Assembly: GCF_014192335.1 (NCBI RefSeq)
Contig: NZ_JACHXU010000006.1
Location: 186,001-250,000 of the forward strand
Length of the DNA stretch: 64,000 nt
Source of the DNA: Aporhodopirellula rubra
GTDB lineage: Bacteria; Planctomycetota; Planctomycetia; Pirellulales; Pirellulaceae
Direction: 5' to 3'
Numbering within the stretch: the stretch's first letter is position 1; every line of letters begins with the position of its first letter. The notes under the pieces are model-generated. The model was given only the letters and a program-made list of their open reading frames with translations, made no database searches and was not told the DNA's origin. The position numbers and the translations under genes were made by a program. Positions 62,755 through 64,000 of the stretch are shown here, one piece after another.

Positions 62755-62784
62755 AGCGGTCAAAAACCTAAGAAATTGACCGCT
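62755..62784. promoter_or_regulatory. 9-bp inverted repeat upstream of the GNAT-nitrilase gene
   Basis: agcggtcaa (62755-62763) and ttgaccgct (62776-62784) are perfect inverted copies separated by 12 bases, about 97 bases before the next start. No T-run follows on either strand, so an operator or RNA stem is more likely than a terminator. The rest of the 261-base gap shows no supported feature. Confidence 0.45.
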
Positions 62785-62880
62785 ATTAAGGAATCGAAAC
62801 CTTGTGTCTATTAATTGCAAGGCGAACCGAACTCATTCCGAGCTCGGCGACCTTAATCACCCTTCCGAAAGTCCGATTTG

Positions 62881-64000
62881 ATGGAACCGCTGGATCTCAA
62901 AAAGTTTGAATGGAAAACAATTGTCCGCCCGCTGACGATTGACGACTACGACGCGTTGTTAGCCCTGGCCCAAAAATGCTTTCCTGGAATGGAAGCGTGG
63001 GGTCGCGATCAAATCGAAAGCCAGCTCGACGTGTTCCCCGAAGGGCAATTCGTTGTTGAGATCGAAGGCAAACTCGCCGCCTCCTGTTCCAGTTTGATCC
63101 TCGAATACGATGAAGGCTTGGAATGGCACAATTGGAAAGTCATCTCGGACTCCGGATTCATCCGCAATCACAAACCCAAAGGCGACACGCTGTATGGGAT
63201 TGAGATCATGGTTGATCCCGAATTCCGGGGCATGAAACTTTCGCGACGACTCTACGACGCCCGCAAAGACTTGTGCCGGCGGATGAACCTTTCACAAATC
63301 ATCATCGGCGGCCGGATTCCGGGATACCACAAACACGCTGACAAAATGTCAGCGCGTGAATACATCGATAACGTTTTGGAAAAGAACGTCTACGACCCCG
63401 TACTGACGGCGCAGTTGTCCAACGGGTTCGTGGTCCGCGGATTGACCGCCAATTATCTTCCCACGGACACCGAATCGTGCGGGTACGCAACCCACGCGGT
63501 TTGGACCAACCTGGAATACGTCCCGGGCGCAAAACGTCGCTTCCATCACGTGATCGAGCCGATCCGCGTTTGTGTGGTGCAGTATCAACTGAGAACCATC
63601 AGCGGCTTTGACGAGTTCGCTCAGCAATGCGAGTTTTTTCTCGACACCGCCTCGGACTACAAGTGCGACTTCGTTCTGTTCCCTGAACTATTCACGACCC
63701 AACTGCTCTCCTGCGTTGACGCGACACGCCCGGGACAAGCCGCCCGGCAACTCGCCGCGTTCACGCCGCAGTACCTCGACATGTTCACCGAGATGGCGGT
63801 CAAATACAACCTGAATGTGATCGGAGGATCCCAGTTCGTCATCGAGAACGACACGCTATACAACGTCGCGTATCTCTTCCGCCGCGACGGTTCGATCGGC
63901 AAACAATACAAAATTCATATCACCCCGAGTGAAAGAAAGTGGTGGGGCGTGAATCCGGGCAACGCGGTCGAAGTCTTCGACACCGATTGCGGCCGAGTTG
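62881..64000 (+). CDS. GNAT acetyltransferase-nitrilase fusion (YhcX-like), partial
   Basis: Starts with an ATG at 62881 and runs off the window; 373 residues visible. Residues 1 to about 225 are a GNAT domain ([18 protein letters not shown], then [20 protein letters not shown] with the acetyl-CoA loop). A carbon-nitrogen hydrolase domain begins near residue 228 ([11 protein letters not shown]); the nucleophile-activating glutamate is in LFPELFTT and the catalytic lysine in [11 protein letters not shown]. The cysteine lies beyond the edge. This matches the fused acetyltransferase/nitrilase layout of Bacillus YhcX; the reaction is not known. Confidence 0.9.
   Translation, partial: MEPLDLKKFEWKTIVRPLTIDDYDALLALAQKCFPGMEAWGRDQIESQLDVFPEGQFVVEIEGKLAASCSSLILEYDEGLEWHNWKVISDSGFIRNHKPKGDTLYGIEIMVDPEFRGMKLSRRLYDARKDLCRRMNLSQIIIGGRIPGYHKHADKMSAREYIDNVLEKNVYDPVLTAQLSNGFVVRGLTANYLPTDTESCGYATHAVWTNLEYVPGAKRRFHHVIEPIRVCVVQYQLRTISGFDEFAQQCEFFLDTASDYKCDFVLFPELFTTQLLSCVDATRPGQAARQLAAFTPQYLDMFTEMAVKYNLNVIGGSQFVIENDTLYNVAYLFRRDGSIGKQYKIHITPSERKWWGVNPGNAVEVFDTDCGRV

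Noticed and set aside
62705..62779. Short plus-strand frame of about 24 codons before the GNAT-nitrilase gene
   Set aside because: No Shine-Dalgarno, overlaps the inverted repeat, and no protein-like pattern.

Overview
The window is chromosomal DNA of about 57% G+C, most likely from a planctomycete of the family Pirellulaceae (Rhodopirellula/Rubripirellula-like). The main clues are a lone HyuA-HyuB fusion, a SulP-carbonic anhydrase fusion, many lineage-restricted proteins, frequent GTG/TTG starts, few clear Shine-Dalgarno sites, and a DivIB-like gene beside a MurB-like gene. The placement is inference; there is no rRNA or marker gene to prove it. No phage, insertion sequence, integron or CRISPR array was seen.

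Layout. 1-8.4 kb (minus strand): an ABC exporter pair whose permease is fused to a CPBP protease, an ATP-dependent 5-oxoprolinase-type HyuA-HyuB fusion, and TrkA with a small membrane protein. 8.6-16.3 kb (plus strand): DUF937 and AIM24 proteins, an M48 protease, zinc-ribbon and unknown proteins, and a tRNA-Ser(UGA) on the minus strand at 14.3 kb. 16.5-19.7 kb: a Xer recombinase convergent with, and overlapping, a SulP-STAS-carbonic anhydrase fusion. 20-22.8 kb: a DUF374 acyltransferase and an MFS-like carrier.

22.9-33.0 kb is the most striking block: eleven consecutive minus-strand genes. They encode rhodanese-DUF2892, TauE/SafE, persulfide dioxygenase-rhodanese, a bacterioferritin lacking the haem methionine, an exported DsrE-like protein, a DUF3365 cytochrome c, an exported rhodanese, the oxidoreductase type usually fused to SelD, and an adaptor/permease/ATPase exporter. 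I read this as a sulfane-sulfur (possibly selenium) handling and export system spanning cytoplasm and periplasm.

33.3-45.2 kb holds YggS, a large unknown protein, a YdjY lipoprotein overlapping a 3-hydroxyacyl-CoA dehydrogenase, an exported amidohydrolase, AroB and an exported SH3-like protein, closing with a good intrinsic terminator. 45.35-52.9 kb is the nusA-infB-rbfA-yebC translation block, interrupted by an unusual gene with an endonuclease III-like fold and a histone H1-like tail. 52.9-56.1 kb (minus) encodes a GNAT protein and a YyaL/DUF255 protein. 56.35-60.6 kb is a compact polyamine-membrane operon: SpeD, DUF4178, a 55-residue membrane peptide, DUF350 and a membrane-embedded spermidine synthase. 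60.6-62.6 kb holds a MurB-like protein with an altered active-site loop followed by a DivIB/FtsQ-like protein. The window ends inside a GNAT-nitrilase fusion.
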